DNA of 64,000 nucleotides from Marasmius tenuissimus (taxonomy: Eukaryota > Basidiomycota > Agaricomycetes > Agaricales > Marasmiaceae): NCBI GenBank assembly GCA_029532415.1, contig JAQOTA010000047.1, positions 2,790,001 to 2,854,000 on the forward strand, written 5' to 3'. The notes under the pieces were generated by a model. The model searched no databases. It saw only the letters and a list, made by a program, of their open reading frames with translations, and was not told where the DNA came from. The position numbers were made by a program, and so were the translations under genes. Position 1 is the first letter of the stretch. Every line of letters begins with the position of its first letter. This document shows, in pieces, positions 24,805 to 36,910 of the stretch.

Positions 24805-25914
24805 ATGGTCTCTGTCAACACAGCAGCATCCACCTCACAAACTTATGAAACTCAACTCCGCACTGTACTTCGTCAACGAGTACCTCCACCACCGGCCTAC
24901 CTTGACGATCCTTGAAACCCTGATTTTAACCTCTCTCCACACCAACTTGTTAACAACAACTCCTCTCATGATGACATACCCTCCCTTATAGACCAACTTC
25001 ATTATCCTTCCTGAACACTCCTTAACCTCGCTGATGGCAACAACATCGAAGCAATACTCATGAACACCGACTATGACGAACTCGTTACAAATCATCTCCA
25101 AAATCACAAACACCTCATTTTCTTCGCTCGTACCTTCTATGAGGAGCATACGAAACTAGTCGGACATGTTCAAGGTCTTCAAGAAAGCTTGGGAACGTTG
25201 GCCGAAAACGCTCTCAACTTTGGGATGCTCAAACAAATCAAGATCGGAGAAGAACATCGAATTACAGAAGAAACCAACAGAATTAACGAAGAGAAGGACA
25301 AGAGACTCAAGGGGAAGATGGTAGTAAAGGAAGAACGAGAAGAAGGAGAGATTTTGTCCACAGTAGCCGAACCACCCACAGCGACAGAAACTGCTCCCAT
25401 TCCTATTCCACCTCCTATCATTACTGGTCGAATGGTAGAAAATGTCATTGCATCAGCAGTCGGACATTTACAGTATCGACCACCTCCTATTCAAACTACT
25501 GACCCGAGGCCGAATGCCCCCACACCCAATCAACAACGCAACCGTCCCAGAGGACCACGAGGAGGATCCCGACGAAGCTCACAGTCCTCTACCAATTCAT
25601 ACCGCTCCGCACCAGTTTCTCTTCCCAACAGACCCAGTCAACGACAAACTGTTAGAACGCGAGTCAGACCATTTAGAAGACCCAATTCTCGAGACGCATG
25701 TTTCAACTGTAACAGGTTCGGACATTTCGCTCATTCCTGCAGTACATGGATTTGCAACCACTGCCACCAACGATCTCCAGGACATTATCCCTCTACATGC
25801 CCTCAGCGACCTTTCTTACAAACACACCAACCTAACGCTCCTGACTCCGACTATGACAATGACTACGACGATATCGCGGCATCCAACATTTGTGATGAAC
25901 CAGTTCATTACTGA
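24805..25914 (+). pseudogene. third ORF of the chromovirus, tandem zinc knuckles
   Basis: Begins 58 nt after the pol stop and stays in one frame to TAA at 25914, about 369 codons, except for two TGA codons before 25060 (near 24913 and 25015), both readable as decayed CGA. The open part from 25060 is 284 codons. It has a helical N-terminal half (LIFFARTFYEEHTKLV, charged region KEEREEGEI), a Pro/Arg/Ser-rich middle and two C-terminal zinc knuckles: CFNCNRFGHFAHSC and CNHCHQRSPGHYPSTC (CX2CX6HX4C). Nucleic acid binding is likely. Similar extra ORFs between pol and the 3' LTR occur in other Agaricomycete gypsy elements as I recall them, but their role is not known. It is in the place an env gene would take, yet shows no signal peptide or membrane span. 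Confidence 0.75.
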
Positions 25915-25974
25915 TTGGGACATAAGATGGTTATGCAAAATTGAATGTGGACATTCAACATAACGACAGGGTAA

Positions 25975-26296
25975 TGTTACAGTTACGAAGGGGGTATATC
26001 ATTTTCTTCATCTAAGATATCTTATCTATGACTCTGATACGTTTATTTATCTGACCGCAGTGTTATTTATCTGACCACAGTATTCGCAGTAGTTCACAGT
26101 ATGTACGCAGTCCAGATCGCAGTATTTACACAGTTCGCAGTATGTACGCAGTTCTAGTTTTAGTATTTATACTTGTACAGTAACAGGTCTTGCTCTTCAG
26201 CTTGACCTTACAACTCAATCTCACATTCACAACACCAGAACCAAGACAGGTTGATAACTCAGTATTGAGCTTACGTTGTGAATACCAGTCATAACA
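25975..26296 (+). repeat. 3' LTR
   Basis: Matches 19918-20232, with a 9-nt-longer end (TTACGTTGTGAAT in place of GAAC) and one base missing in TTTACACAG. The polypurine tract before it is weak (ACGACAGGGTAA). Confidence 0.97.
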
Positions 26297-26301
26297 GAGA
26301 A
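26297..26301 (+). repeat. 5-bp target site duplication, right
   Basis: GAGAA directly after the 3' LTR, identical to 19913-19917. Confidence 0.85.
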
Positions 26302-26408
26302 GGTCAACCAGAACGCGGTCTTGTTACGCACTATTGAAATGTCAAATTACTACCTATATAATGACACTACTCTTTGATTGTGTTGTCTTGGCACCACAAA
26401 ACTACCAA

Positions 26409-27950
26409 TCAGTCCTTCAAAACATCCGGTACCTCCCCTTTCCCACCATATGCCCACTCTGACTCGCGAAGAACCTTTACGGTCTCAATCTGATTCTTCA
26501 GTGCAGCCTTCAATCCACTTTCCTCCTGCTCGGATCCACCCGCTGCAACAAACCGCCCTTGCAGCTCGATTACCTTCTGCTCAATCTGCATCTGCCGGTC
26601 TGTTCTTGCTCGGGGTCTTTGCTGGTAGTCTCGTGGCAGTTGAGAATCGGCTGAAAGAGGAAGACCAGAGATATTCATTGCCCATTCAGAAGAGGCTGCA
26701 CTCGTGCCGGAGGTACTTGAAGTATCGAGTGTTCGTGTTTCTGCGCTGGTTTGGGTGCAAAGGGAAATGTTCTCTGAGCTTCCGTGGTACTTGTCTTGAA
26801 GGGGTGGGTTCGATGAGATAGGATTGACAGTGTCTGCAGAGACTTTCTCCCGGCTTGGGCTTCTCGTGCTAGCATTGGTATCGGCCCTTTTGACAACCAT
26901 CATATCTCGTTGAAATCCATTATGGGATTGTTTCCTTTTCTTCTGACGACGTACGACAAAGAGTGCGCCCAATAACACCAGTAACAGGAGTGTGACGCTG
27001 CCAGTGACGCTTCCGATGATGATGGACTTTTGTTTCTTGTTATTCGCTGTTGTTGGCAGAAACATCAAAGCGGATGAGGATGCTTCCGTCGACTGGGGCG
27101 TCACTGGTTCGTTCAGAATGGAGGTTGGCTTTGAGCCGGAGGGCTGAGCTTGGAAACTACTAATGCTAATGTTAGTGTTTCACTCTTACCTGCTCTGTAG
27201 TACTAAGATGGACACACCTAGGCTCAGCTTCTACACTTGCTCTCAGTTCGGTCGAGATAGCAGTTGATGTAGCAAACCCATCCGTTGTGAAAACCGACCT
27301 ATAGAAACTAGATGAAGCTATTGTGATATATTCACGAAGCAGTGAAGCAACCCACGACACTGTTGAGCTTCCCGCTGAAGTAGCGGACGCAGGTGGCATC
27401 ACAGCCACCTCGGTCGCCAACATAGTGTCTGGAGTAGTTGTTGTAATACTTTTGAAGATTCGATATCAGTTTAATGTCATTGGCAAATGGGATCTAAGCA
27501 CTCACCCAGAACTGAGGATAGTGTTCACGGCCACAAACTCCAAACGTCTGGTGAATACTTGAGATCAGCACAAAGCGAGGGAGCTAGGTTCTTACCCGGT
27601 GGCCTGGGCTACAAAGGTAACTGTACCACGCTGTATGTTGTTTGTTCCTGGTGTGACGGAGAAATCGACCTGGACCGGTTGAGTGCCAATCGGATTCGAT
27701 TGACTATTGAGGTATATCAACTCGATGTTGAATACGTCTGTGGAACTCTCCCGACTCCATCCTACAGTGATCGTTTGGCTAACGGTGATGGCTGTGGGCA
27801 AAGTTGCGGTAGAATCAATTTGGAAACCCGCTCCGTGTTGCGGAAACAGAAAAAAGAGTGAGAGAAGCGACGTCAGCCCACAACTAGGGTGGATGAAAAC
27901 AATACTGTTAGCATAAATACTCCGTACAAGAGAGAGAGAGGGGAATACAT
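26409..27950 (-). CDS. mucin-like single-pass membrane protein
   Basis: Five exons in phase: 27950-27928, 27883-27596, 27547-27506, 27448-27218, 27159-26409 (444 aa), introns 44-58 nt. The first two exons give a signal peptide (MYSPLSLFCGLTSLLSLFFL) that only forms when intron 1 is spliced. An extracellular domain follows (TLPTAITVSQTITVGWSRES), of the Ser-Thr-rich immunoglobulin-like type common in Agaricomycete surface proteins, then a Ser/Thr-rich stalk, a membrane span (GSVTLLLLVLLGALFVV) with a basic stop-transfer RRQKKRKQ, and a cytoplasmic tail ending in a helical block (DRQMQIEQKVIELQGR) and a conserved W near the C-terminus. The family is widespread in mushrooms without a known function; a wall-sensing role is an inference from topology. 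A partial relative lies at 28410-28673. Confidence 0.82.
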
Positions 27951-28409
27951 AGCTCCGATGTGGCGATACATATTGAATGTGAATAGAAACTCGGGGGGAA
28001 AGAAAAGAGACTTGCTTCACCAAACCATCACATATATATCGCTGTACGCCCTATCACCAGCCCTGACTGATGCCGTCACCATCGACAAGATATCTGGATG
28101 GGTATCAAGGCACCAAATAATCCACAGGACGATTTGTGTGACATTGATGCTTGTTTAGGAGATCTTCGAGCTCGTGTCTCAAATAAGTCCAAGTAGCATA
28201 TCTGACACGAGTAGGATCAATCTGGAAATAAAGTTGGACCTAACATGCCACGGCCATACCGTGCTTTGTCGTTTCTACATTGACTCAAGTTACGGCGCTC
28301 CTGTCCGTATTACTATGAGAGTTAATACAGCTTATGGAATAGATATTGCCAATCTCACTGAGCAATCTCAAAATCAACATCAAGGTACTCAAGGCCCAGC
28401 CGTCGCGTT

Positions 28410-28673
28410 TTACCTATCCCCGAAGTTCCCGTCATGATACACCAGCACCATCTCAATCTGTTTGACGAGAATCATATTTCGTCGTTTTTTGATAGGGATT
28501 AGAGTGCCTTGCTGTTCCTGACGGCGATATCGGAAGCTAATAAGGATCAAGAGAAGTGGCGGCACAACGGCGCCGACAGCGCCGACAACACCTATGATCA
28601 TAGCTCCCTCATGGTTTCCTGCTCCCGCGATTTCTCGCATTAGTGCTGTTTTGAACAGCACTGTAAGGCCCAT
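28410..28673 (-). pseudogene. fragment of a second membrane mucin-like gene
   Basis: The frame encodes a glycine/valine-rich membrane span (MIIGVVGAVGAVVPPLLLIL) followed by SFRYRRQ, which is the arrangement seen in the neighbouring gene, but no signal peptide, extracellular domain or tail can be joined to it. Probably a decayed tandem relative; it could also be a short exon of an unrelated membrane protein. Confidence 0.4.
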
Positions 28674-28679
28674 CCGCGC

Positions 28680-31600
28680 GTCAGTCGGTCTTTAATAGTC
28701 AAACCTTGTAAGGTAGAGAAGCTGGGTCCCATCACTCGCAATACCGATCTGGCTCAACAACGGCCACCCTTTGTTCAGAGAAATGGGGAGCCTGAGTCGA
28801 AAAATGTTTAGAGGCGTGAAAATATGGCATAGCAATAGAGAAAACACAGGTCAAAATACCTCAACAGAAAAGTGGCCTTACGTCCAACTCCAGCCTCCAA
28901 GTGAATATCCATGCTTTCCTCAGTCTTGGAGACAGCGGAATACTCCTGGCACATATAGCTAGGTGAGCACAAGGCAATGAAGGTGTATTTGGTCTAAAAA
29001 GAAACTTCACCACAAACACAAATCATACCTCTTGCCTGATGTACTAGGTGAGTACGGGATCGAGAATATCACTGAGCAAGAACATGACTGAAGCTTCTCG
29101 AGGGACGGTCACTATGATGGTTGAGAAGATAGCGCATCGTAGATACTGTTTGGAAGTTACTTTACTGTTGACGGCGATAGGACCATTGGTCTGCATACAG
29201 GTCCTGACCGGGTGATACGAGGGAGCTCATAGTAAAGGATGGGATGATGAGATTTTTAGGCTGAGGAAGCATGTTGCTGCAAGGTAGAACTGCCCATACA
29301 AAAGTTATGGCCCCATCGAGATCATTCATAAACTTGGGTTTTTGGTCCGCTCGTGGTGTCTCTGAGGAACATTTTCAGGCTAAAGCAAACCTCTTCTTGC
29401 TCCGCGTCTAATCATAAGTTGTTTGTGGGGCTCTAAGCAATCCAATCTTAGTGAAATGCCAGAGCATCATATAAAATTAGAGTACGCGGTAAAAGGGAGC
29501 TCTGTATCAGTGGTGTCAGTATATGATGAAGATGAGGAGATTCAACAGGTGATGCTGGCCATCGTTGGTCAATAACTTGGTATCCCTTTGATTTCAATTA
29601 TCCGCTCGACCCCTCTCTGTCCTGCCAATGAGTCGAGATATCGCAAGTCTAACGTGGACATCTCAGTAACTCGAAATTATAAGTCGCAGGATTATCTCTA
29701 CTTTACTCTGCTCTCTCGTGATAGTATGTATATATCCTTTGAAATAGTCTGTGCGTGGGCCCACCCGTGATGGAATTCAAGTTGTATGCCAATCAATGGG
29801 ACAACAAAACAGAAACCTAATTAATAAACCCCATCCACAACAATCACAATAATTTCCGTTCATGAACAATACGACGGTGCGGGTTTATTCATCTCCGAAG
29901 CAGCTCCCGCTTCTGATTGTTCAACAGAAGAGATATGCTCAAGTACCCTCTGTGTGGGAGACGGACTCCTTCCAGTGCGAAGTTTATTGGTACCTGTGTG
30001 CTAGCCCTATGAAGTCTGAACATCAGAACGAATTGGTTGCGCAAGCCTCTTGAAGATGTTACTCACCTCCATGAATTCCTGTAAGTGTAACCCATGCAAA
30101 ACCTGAACGGTGCGGAAGTCAGAATGCGGACATTCATGAGGGAAAAAGGAACCTCATACCGTTGTTCTGGAGGCAGAAAAAGGTAGCAGTAACACAGCAA
30201 AACCAGACCAGAGTTGCTAGATAGACAAAGCCGAGCCAAGAGTATCAGAGCTTATGAGAGCCAGCCAACCAGATGAGATTTCGACAAGATTCAGAGGGCA
30301 CAAGACAGCGAGTGGTAGAGCGAAGGGCTAGGGAGACGATGCATGAAAAACAGTTGGAGTCAATGCTAATCAAGAAAGACAGTATCGTGGGCCACGCACC
30401 TTGCACGCATCTGCTTCATCTGGATATCCCTTTCACTGTAAACTGTCCATGACGTGCACCGTGTGTTAGTGGTCCTTTTCAATGATCATGGGGAGATGAG
30501 GGAGAGAAAGGAACTTGAAGGAAAAAGAACGCGCGGCAGAGACTCAAGTTCAACATCACCTGACCGCTCTGAAGACGGACTCTTCCACCGACGCCGAATT
30601 GAGTCCGGGTTGAGACTGAACTGAGCCGAGAAAGAGAGGTTGACAGCACTCTCAAGATTGGCTTGTACAGGCCTCAGAAATTAGTCCGCTTGGTCCCCTC
30701 GGCTGCCAAACCAACTGACAATATCAGTTGAGCTCCGCACCCAATTGGTGGTGTAGCGTACATGTGGATCGCTACTTTAGATAGGCCCTTGTCTTGACGG
30801 CCATGTCAATTTAGGATCCCATGTATATTCAACCAAGCCTCTATGCATTTCTTTTACTTATCTTTGCCAATTTTCACCAGAAGACCTTCTCTTCGCCTCC
30901 AGAAATGGACGGAACTCTTTGCCTGTCTCCACTCGTTCACCGCCAACTGTATCCGTCCCAAATTGCCTGATCAGTCATTTTTGGTTTACATTCTTCGAGC
31001 ACACGGCGGTGCTCGGTTTCTCCCCTTTCGGTGAGCTTTTGGACTCTGTAATGGACAAATTTGCGCTTGCTAGTGGCCTTTGCCCCCCTCGATAGGTTTG
31101 AGTTATCGCTATTCAGGATAGCATCAATGCTTCTTGAAGGCACCAGAATCACCCGCTCCGCTATTTGTTGAGAGTGAACTAACTTTATCTCGACGTTTAT
31201 AGGCGTGTGGAGGACCTCGAGACCAAAAATTTTGGCTGCGACCGATACGTCCTATTAGGTCTCCTACCCGAGTTGGAGGTTTTCCGTTCACCCCAAACTA
31301 GCTTCAGAATCAGAACTCCGACGTTCCTCGTTCCACCACACTGTGATAAGTGGGCGCCAATTCTCTTCTCACAGGTACGCACGCTGACATTGAAGTCTTC
31401 CAAATTTCAGTTCATTCAATTTATGATTGTGTCGGTTTTCCCATTGTCGCTGAGCCCGGCGCTAGTTCGGGCTACTGGTACCTCCCGTCAGTCTCGAAAC
31501 CTCAAAAACATTAACCACCTTCTTGATTCTGAGACTCGATGCTCGTAAGGGGCACGCTGCAGAGAAATCCTTGTGAGTCATTCCATGCGCATGGCCAGTT

Positions 31601-32595
31601 CTGAGAACTTACTAACCGATTGACACTCAGATCGAAGACAACTTCACTAATGTCCAATTCGTTCGATTCGACGTACAGTAAGAACATCCCGTCTCCGTCG
31701 TTCACCGCGCCAGCTCCAAGTCACGAAGCAAACGGGGACGGGGACGAGGTTACTTGGCTATAATCTCGCTGAACTCGAGTAGTAAGCCATTCAAAACATT
31801 CCGAGCTTGTTCGCACGCTGGGAATATTTGGCCACCTTCGCGGCCACACCATACTTTCTACCGTGTGAGACTCCGATGTGATGGAGCATTCTCAGGGGTA
31901 TTTTACGTGCGTGAATTTGTCGACTTGGCCGAACGGTTCAGAGCTTCGGAGCGTGATTAATAGTGCTACAATTGACTGTGCGGAGTCTTTCAAAAAGAGG
32001 ACTGGGATGTTGAGCGTCGAGTCGGAGAGATAACTGGGGAATTCTGGTCGACGAATCCCGGAGGTCTCTTCCAATAAACTAAGGTTGCGTACACTTTCCT
32101 TTTGTAGGGTACCTTTGTATGATACTGCAGATTAACATCAAGAATTTTGTCGTGGCGTGCTTGGCTAGTATGACTATGGGGTGAATCATGGTGGAACTAG
32201 CTTGAGCAGTGGTCCAATGAAGATCACAATCATGATTCTGGAGTTGGAGGTTTACAAGAACCCACGGAAAGCGTCTCTGATTGAGTACATTGTAAAGTTT
32301 GAGTGAGATACTCTGACGCTTTCCACCTCGGGCTCAAAAGAAATGTAGAGAACAATGCATATGTGAATACATTCAAAATCGGTTCAAGCCTGTACAATGC
32401 GACGAATACCCGTATACCGACCATTGTATAATGACGGTGAGTGTAGATAAACAGTAAATAGCACGAATATTCTCTCTGTCTTTGATGTAGCTTGGATATA
32501 TATTACGAGAATGGTCCATAGCATGAAATCCGTAAGTACGAGTGCGAGGTATCGAGATGTCTTCCATATATGTCGCAGAAGACCAAGAGGTCAAA
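28680..32595. other. long stretch without a supported gene
   Basis: Several intron-like borders occur (for example minus strand near 30150-30180, a GTATGA donor after an exon-like hydrophobic frame), but no protein family is recognised. The open frames at 30937-31152 (minus) and 31207-31548 (plus) have no motif I know. Confidence 0.35.
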
Positions 32596-35160
32596 TTAAA
32601 GCGACCTGTTGGCCTTATCATCCTCCTGCTGGGCCAAAGTGATCGAGGCTGCTACCTCATTCGTTCCATCCAAGCGGCGTTGGTTGCGCTGTGATGTTGG
32701 AGGCCTATTGGCGGGGATTGACAACTGGAGTACTCCAGTCGTGGTGTTGTCGCTGAGTGAGGATGATAGGACCCCTACCGAGCTACGAGGAGGACAAGAT
32801 GTGTTCAGGCCCCGGGATATGAAGGAGACGGGCGTAAAAGATCGACTTGATAGCAGGTCTCTTACTAAATGTGGTGTTACGGGAGACAAAGCCTGAGTAT
32901 TTGACGTGGGCTTGCGGCTGTAGGTAGTGTCGCTTCTCTGACGGCAAGCCTAAACACTTTTATAAGAGGACATGATGGAATTAAAAATTAACCAGCGGAC
33001 CTGATCAGCGCGATTGAGAGTTTCCATCCTGACATGATTCTCTTGCCGTTTGTGAGCGACGGCATGGTGCGAGTGGGTAATGAAGTCGCTGTCCCTGAGG
33101 TGGAGCTGACCACTGTGAGATACTAGGTCTTGTGTGTCCGATGGGCCTTCTGAGTCAGCGCTAGTGATGGATGTGCCGGGGTCGGTGCAGATTGCGGATG
33201 AACCAGAGCTTTGATCTATACGAAGGTTAAGCAGGAAGTAAGGCGTAAGAGTTTGGGCGTGCCTTTATCAACCTCTCTGAACCGATTGTCGTCATTCAGA
33301 GGTTGGAAGATGTTTTTGTTGTAACCGAGATGTCGCGCAAAGTCGGTGGTTGTTGGGTCGAAACCTCGAAGGAGCTGGTACTGATGAATCAGTTGGTGGA
33401 TGCTGGTGGGCCACGAGAGTGAATAGTAAAACTCGTAGTCAGATTCCAGCTCGACAGGGAGGCCGAGGTCGCAACACATCTCGGGTGAGAGCTGAGGCTG
33501 GCCATCTTTGTAGAAGGACCAGTGGTGGAGGGAGGAAGTGTTTCCATAGCGGAGAGCGGGGGGACGTGGATAAACAAAAAGATAGACTGGCTGCTGGCGT
33601 CGTTGTCGGCACTTGGATGGGGATTCATTGAGGTCGCCGTCCAACCACACTCTAGGACAGACAAGTGCTGAGTGATGTTTAGCAAGTGGAAGGGGGAAAG
33701 TGAATTGAGGACACACCAAAACCCTCCTGATCATCTTCTAACGAAACCCCTCGAGCATGAAAAACACGCCATGCTTGCGAGAGCCAGGCCCTCTCTACGT
33801 CCCCATTCAACCTCAACAAAACCAATCCATCTCCAACGAGTCGGAATCTACTCGTGGGTTTAGACAGAGTAGCCTATGATTTGTGAGAAACGCACCTTGT
33901 CCACCCATTCTCCAAACACGTCCGATCTACGAGGTTGTCCCTCAAACTCTTCCAGACATTGTTTGCGACGGCGATGGGGGTTTTGGATAGAGTTGAAAAG
34001 ACGATCGGCCGATTGACCTGTTCAGGCACATCATCGTCATTCGAAGCGCAATACAATGCGTACATAAACGCGTCATCGGCTTCCTTCGACTTGTGACTCG
34101 CCAAGAAGCGCACGAGAACATCTTCCTGGAGAAGTTCGGCGGTTGGAGGTAGGTCCAAGTTCAACTCCACCTCATAGATAAGTGAAAACGGCCCCTTCGG
34201 ACCACGGCAGACCACTCCTCGGGCAGGATCCATCCACATCTCCGCATAGGTACATTTCCATTGTCTCTAAAACTGTATTCAAAGACTGTTTGACTATGCT
34301 ACAACAGCTACTTACATGTAATCTCTCAAGATATGTCTGACCCAGATACCCCACGTTACTCAAGACTTGCACAAGCGGTACAAGACCTGGGCAAAAACAT
34401 CCAATCAGCTTCGGGACCCACTATGATCACATGTTAACTTACCATGCCAGAAAACCATTGACGGAATTGTCCCTTTGTCAATTGCGTACACCTGGGCGAC
34501 CTCGGAGAACCTAAAAATACAATACCCTCAATGTGAGTGATTTTGGGTTGCTACTCGACGTACAACTGTCTCGAAAGATTCTGAAACTCTTCTTCGAATA
34601 CCTACCAGGACGGGCAAGGCTTGAGTTTCAATCGACCGGAAGAATATATGGAACTGACTTTCCGTGCATCTCGTCCGCTATAAGATACCACTGTAAATTC
34701 ACCTTCCACACCATTCACTTTCGCAGCACATATCGTCCTTATCACCCTTCGTTGGTGTCCACGGTACCTCTTACATTGACAACCCCCGTCACCGTCATTA
34801 CGAACCTGGCAGATATTTCGGAGTCTGCAAATGTCGCCGCGTTTGAGGTTCCGAAACTGAGTAAAAGGTCAGCCTCCCGCTCAATTGCTCAACTCGGTGA
34901 CGACTCACATCATCGAATTCCGTCAGTTCCTTCTCTTCTCGCTGGACAATCTGGTTGTTTATCTGGTTCCCATTGATGTGAATAGTCGTCGTCACCGCCC
35001 TCGAGCTGGTCTCCTGAGTTATTGATCCCGAGGGAGAGGTCGACAGATGGGAGGCTTGAAAGGTCCTTTCGTAATAGTGATTATGCTGGTCACCATTAAC
35101 GCCGGTGAAGGTACCACCGTCAATCGAGAAGTTTTGTGCGTTAGGGAAGAAGGTAGACAT
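32596..35160 (-). CDS. family protein copy C (GGTF-GDQHN family), short tail
   Basis: Exons: 35160-34909, 34856-34659, 34601-34564, 34510-34443, 34386-34316, 34266-33896, 33847-33717, 33667-33263, 33215-33001, 32949-32596; phases agree and the frame is open for 700 aa. Motifs: IDGGTFTGVNGDQHN and a second HINGNQINNQIVQ in exon 1, the Cys-rich exon 2 ending GEFTVVSYSGRDARK, LASHKSKEAD in exon 6, SPSKCRQRR and FDPTTTDFARHL in exon 8. The tail (exon 10) is of a second type shared with copy E (SSVGVLSSSLSD, then NQRRLDGTNEVAAS) and unrelated to the A/D tail. Intron 8 starts GC rather than GT, and intron 9 starts GTCCGC, so both tail introns are weak; unspliced intron 8 would end the protein within it. 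Function unknown. Confidence 0.75.
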
Positions 35161-35889
35161 AGTAACCGTAAAGGAAGGCAAGGAACTTGGGGGATGGTGG
35201 GTCGACGAACAATACAGCAGGTACTCCTGTGCAATATGTACCAGCCAGCATGCTGGTAACACGTGTTGAGCAAAAATAATGCACCATACCATGAACACGC
35301 GCCGATCTTGATGTTGATCACGAATGAATGAATGAACGGCCTGTGGTGGCGTCCGGAGTCGGAGAGACTGTGCTGTCTATCTCCCCTACTTGTCTTCTCT
35401 CTATATTCAGCCCATTGGGTTGTATTCTGTATTTTCTTCGCAAACCTGGAGTCCAGGTCGGTGAGTACTAGATCTCCAAGCCATACGCCAGCGCTACCAA
35501 TCCCGCAGCAATCGATTGAAACCCTTCATCAACATGCTGTCGAGCGTCGGCGCTACACTTTCACCGCTGAGCGATCACGGAAATGAAGACCCATGTTGGG
35601 GCACACCTCAAGATCGCTCCAACGGCATTTGAGTTATAGAAATTTCCATCTTGGTAGAGGGGGCATCGCTCGAACGGGATCTGGGGTTAACAGCGCGAAT
35701 GGAAGTATCAGAGTGCCTATCAGAAGATCACGGTCAGTACAGCGTGAATGAAAGGAACGCCGGTGGGAAAAAACTCACTGGCTGGGGGCTACAAGCTATG
35801 AGAACAAAATACAGACAATCTCATGTTGAAAAATCGCGAAGATCTCGCTGAGAGGAATGAAGGAGGTCAGTGTTGAGTACAGACCATCG

Positions 35890-36910
35890 AAACGGGTTCC
35901 ATTTGCTTGTCCATAGACCCATATTTCGGCAGATCTGGCTATCTATCAGCTGTACGCTCTGAGTTCAATCCTTCTATGACAGCCGCTATTTAGACCTGTA
36001 AACCATGAAAATACACGAATTGCTTGATTCGAGGTCGCCACTTACTGGTGAATAATCGTTGAGAACGTTACTGAAGCTCGGGTGTCTATACTGTAATCCC
36101 GAAACAAGCTAGAAGGTAGAAAACTTGCGATTCAGAGGCGGTGATCTCCCGACAGACGTGATAATGCAATATTTCTCGAGACCGAAAAAGCATTCGAAGC
36201 TGAAGGTACTAAGTGAAATTTGAAAAGATTTTGAAAAGATATCGTTAGCTCAAGACCAAACGAGATAAAGAAGTGAACGTACCTGTCACCCCAGATAATA
36301 CCATAGCATCAGCTGTGTTCTATCGGATAGTCCAGCATTCAAAGTCCATTGAAGTCGGGCCTGTATGGTAGTACAAGCAGCGACCACATTACTGCTTCGA
36401 AAAACCTCAAACGAACCCAATCGAGGCTGTAGTTAAGACCAATAGCACAGATACTGTCAGACCAACCCTTCACCACTCTTTACATGGCGGAAGGAAAATA
36501 TATATTGTACACTAGGAAAGAAACTAAGGAGGGATCCGAAACTTACCTCTTGATATCCCAGTCCATAGACATAGATTATCGGCATATCTAACGACACGAA
36601 GGGTGCCTCTCTGTATGATCCCACGACGGTATTTATTGAGACCTATAGACCATCGAGATAAGCAAATATTTCCCACTGAAACCGTCACTTCCCGCCGAAT
36701 ATCCGTCCAGAGTGTTTTTTAAGCTGGGGTGTACACACGTACCTTAGAACAGGCTGACAGGTGAAACACTTGTAATCCGGCGTCAATAGATAACGCAGTA
36801 TTCCTCGAGACGGTTAAAGTGTTGGAAGCTGTCAGAAGTGATAAGAATTGCTAGCTCGAGATAAAAAAAGAGCGTATCCGTCACCCCCCAGAAAGCATCC
36901 CAAGCCGTCT
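35890..36910 (-). repeat. diverged tandem pair of exon-like segments
   Basis: 35890-36310 and 36540-36910 are similar to each other in order: a GTCCATAGAC word, a segment ending in a similar exon frame (SNAFSVSRNIALS against SNTLTVSRNTALS on the minus strand), and a shared TGTCACCCC border. The second copy holds a plausible exon (VSINTVVGSYREAP to IIYVYGLGYQE, then a GTAAGT donor at 36545). I do not recognise the protein. The first copy has a stop in the matching frame. Confidence 0.4.

Larger units (their letters stand above)
19918..26296 (+). mobile_element. Ty3/gypsy LTR retrotransposon, chromovirus
   Basis: A complete insertion with two LTRs (315 and 322 bp), TGTTA...TAACA termini and a 5-bp GAGAA target duplication. 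Order inside: self-complementary primer site, gag with a zinc knuckle, a partial protease region, RT, RNase H, integrase and C-terminal chromodomain, then a third ORF with two zinc knuckles. The RT-RNase H-INT order is that of Ty3/gypsy (Metaviridae), and the chromodomain makes it a chromovirus. It is not active: seven in-frame stops, all TGA, interrupt its reading frames and the protease core appears missing. The LTRs differ by seven or eight single-base changes, all transitions, plus two indels. It inserted about 110 bp beyond the 3' end of the membrane mucin-like gene at 26409-27950. Confidence 0.96.

Noticed and set aside
24707..24991. A separate gene between pol and ORF3
   Set aside because: This frame is a shadow; the frame starting at 24805 continues into the open ORF3 apart from two TGA codons and explains the segment.
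35975..35992. Second copy of the MITE end (ACAGCCGCTAT)
   Set aside because: Only 11 bases match and there is no inverted partner within 500 bp.
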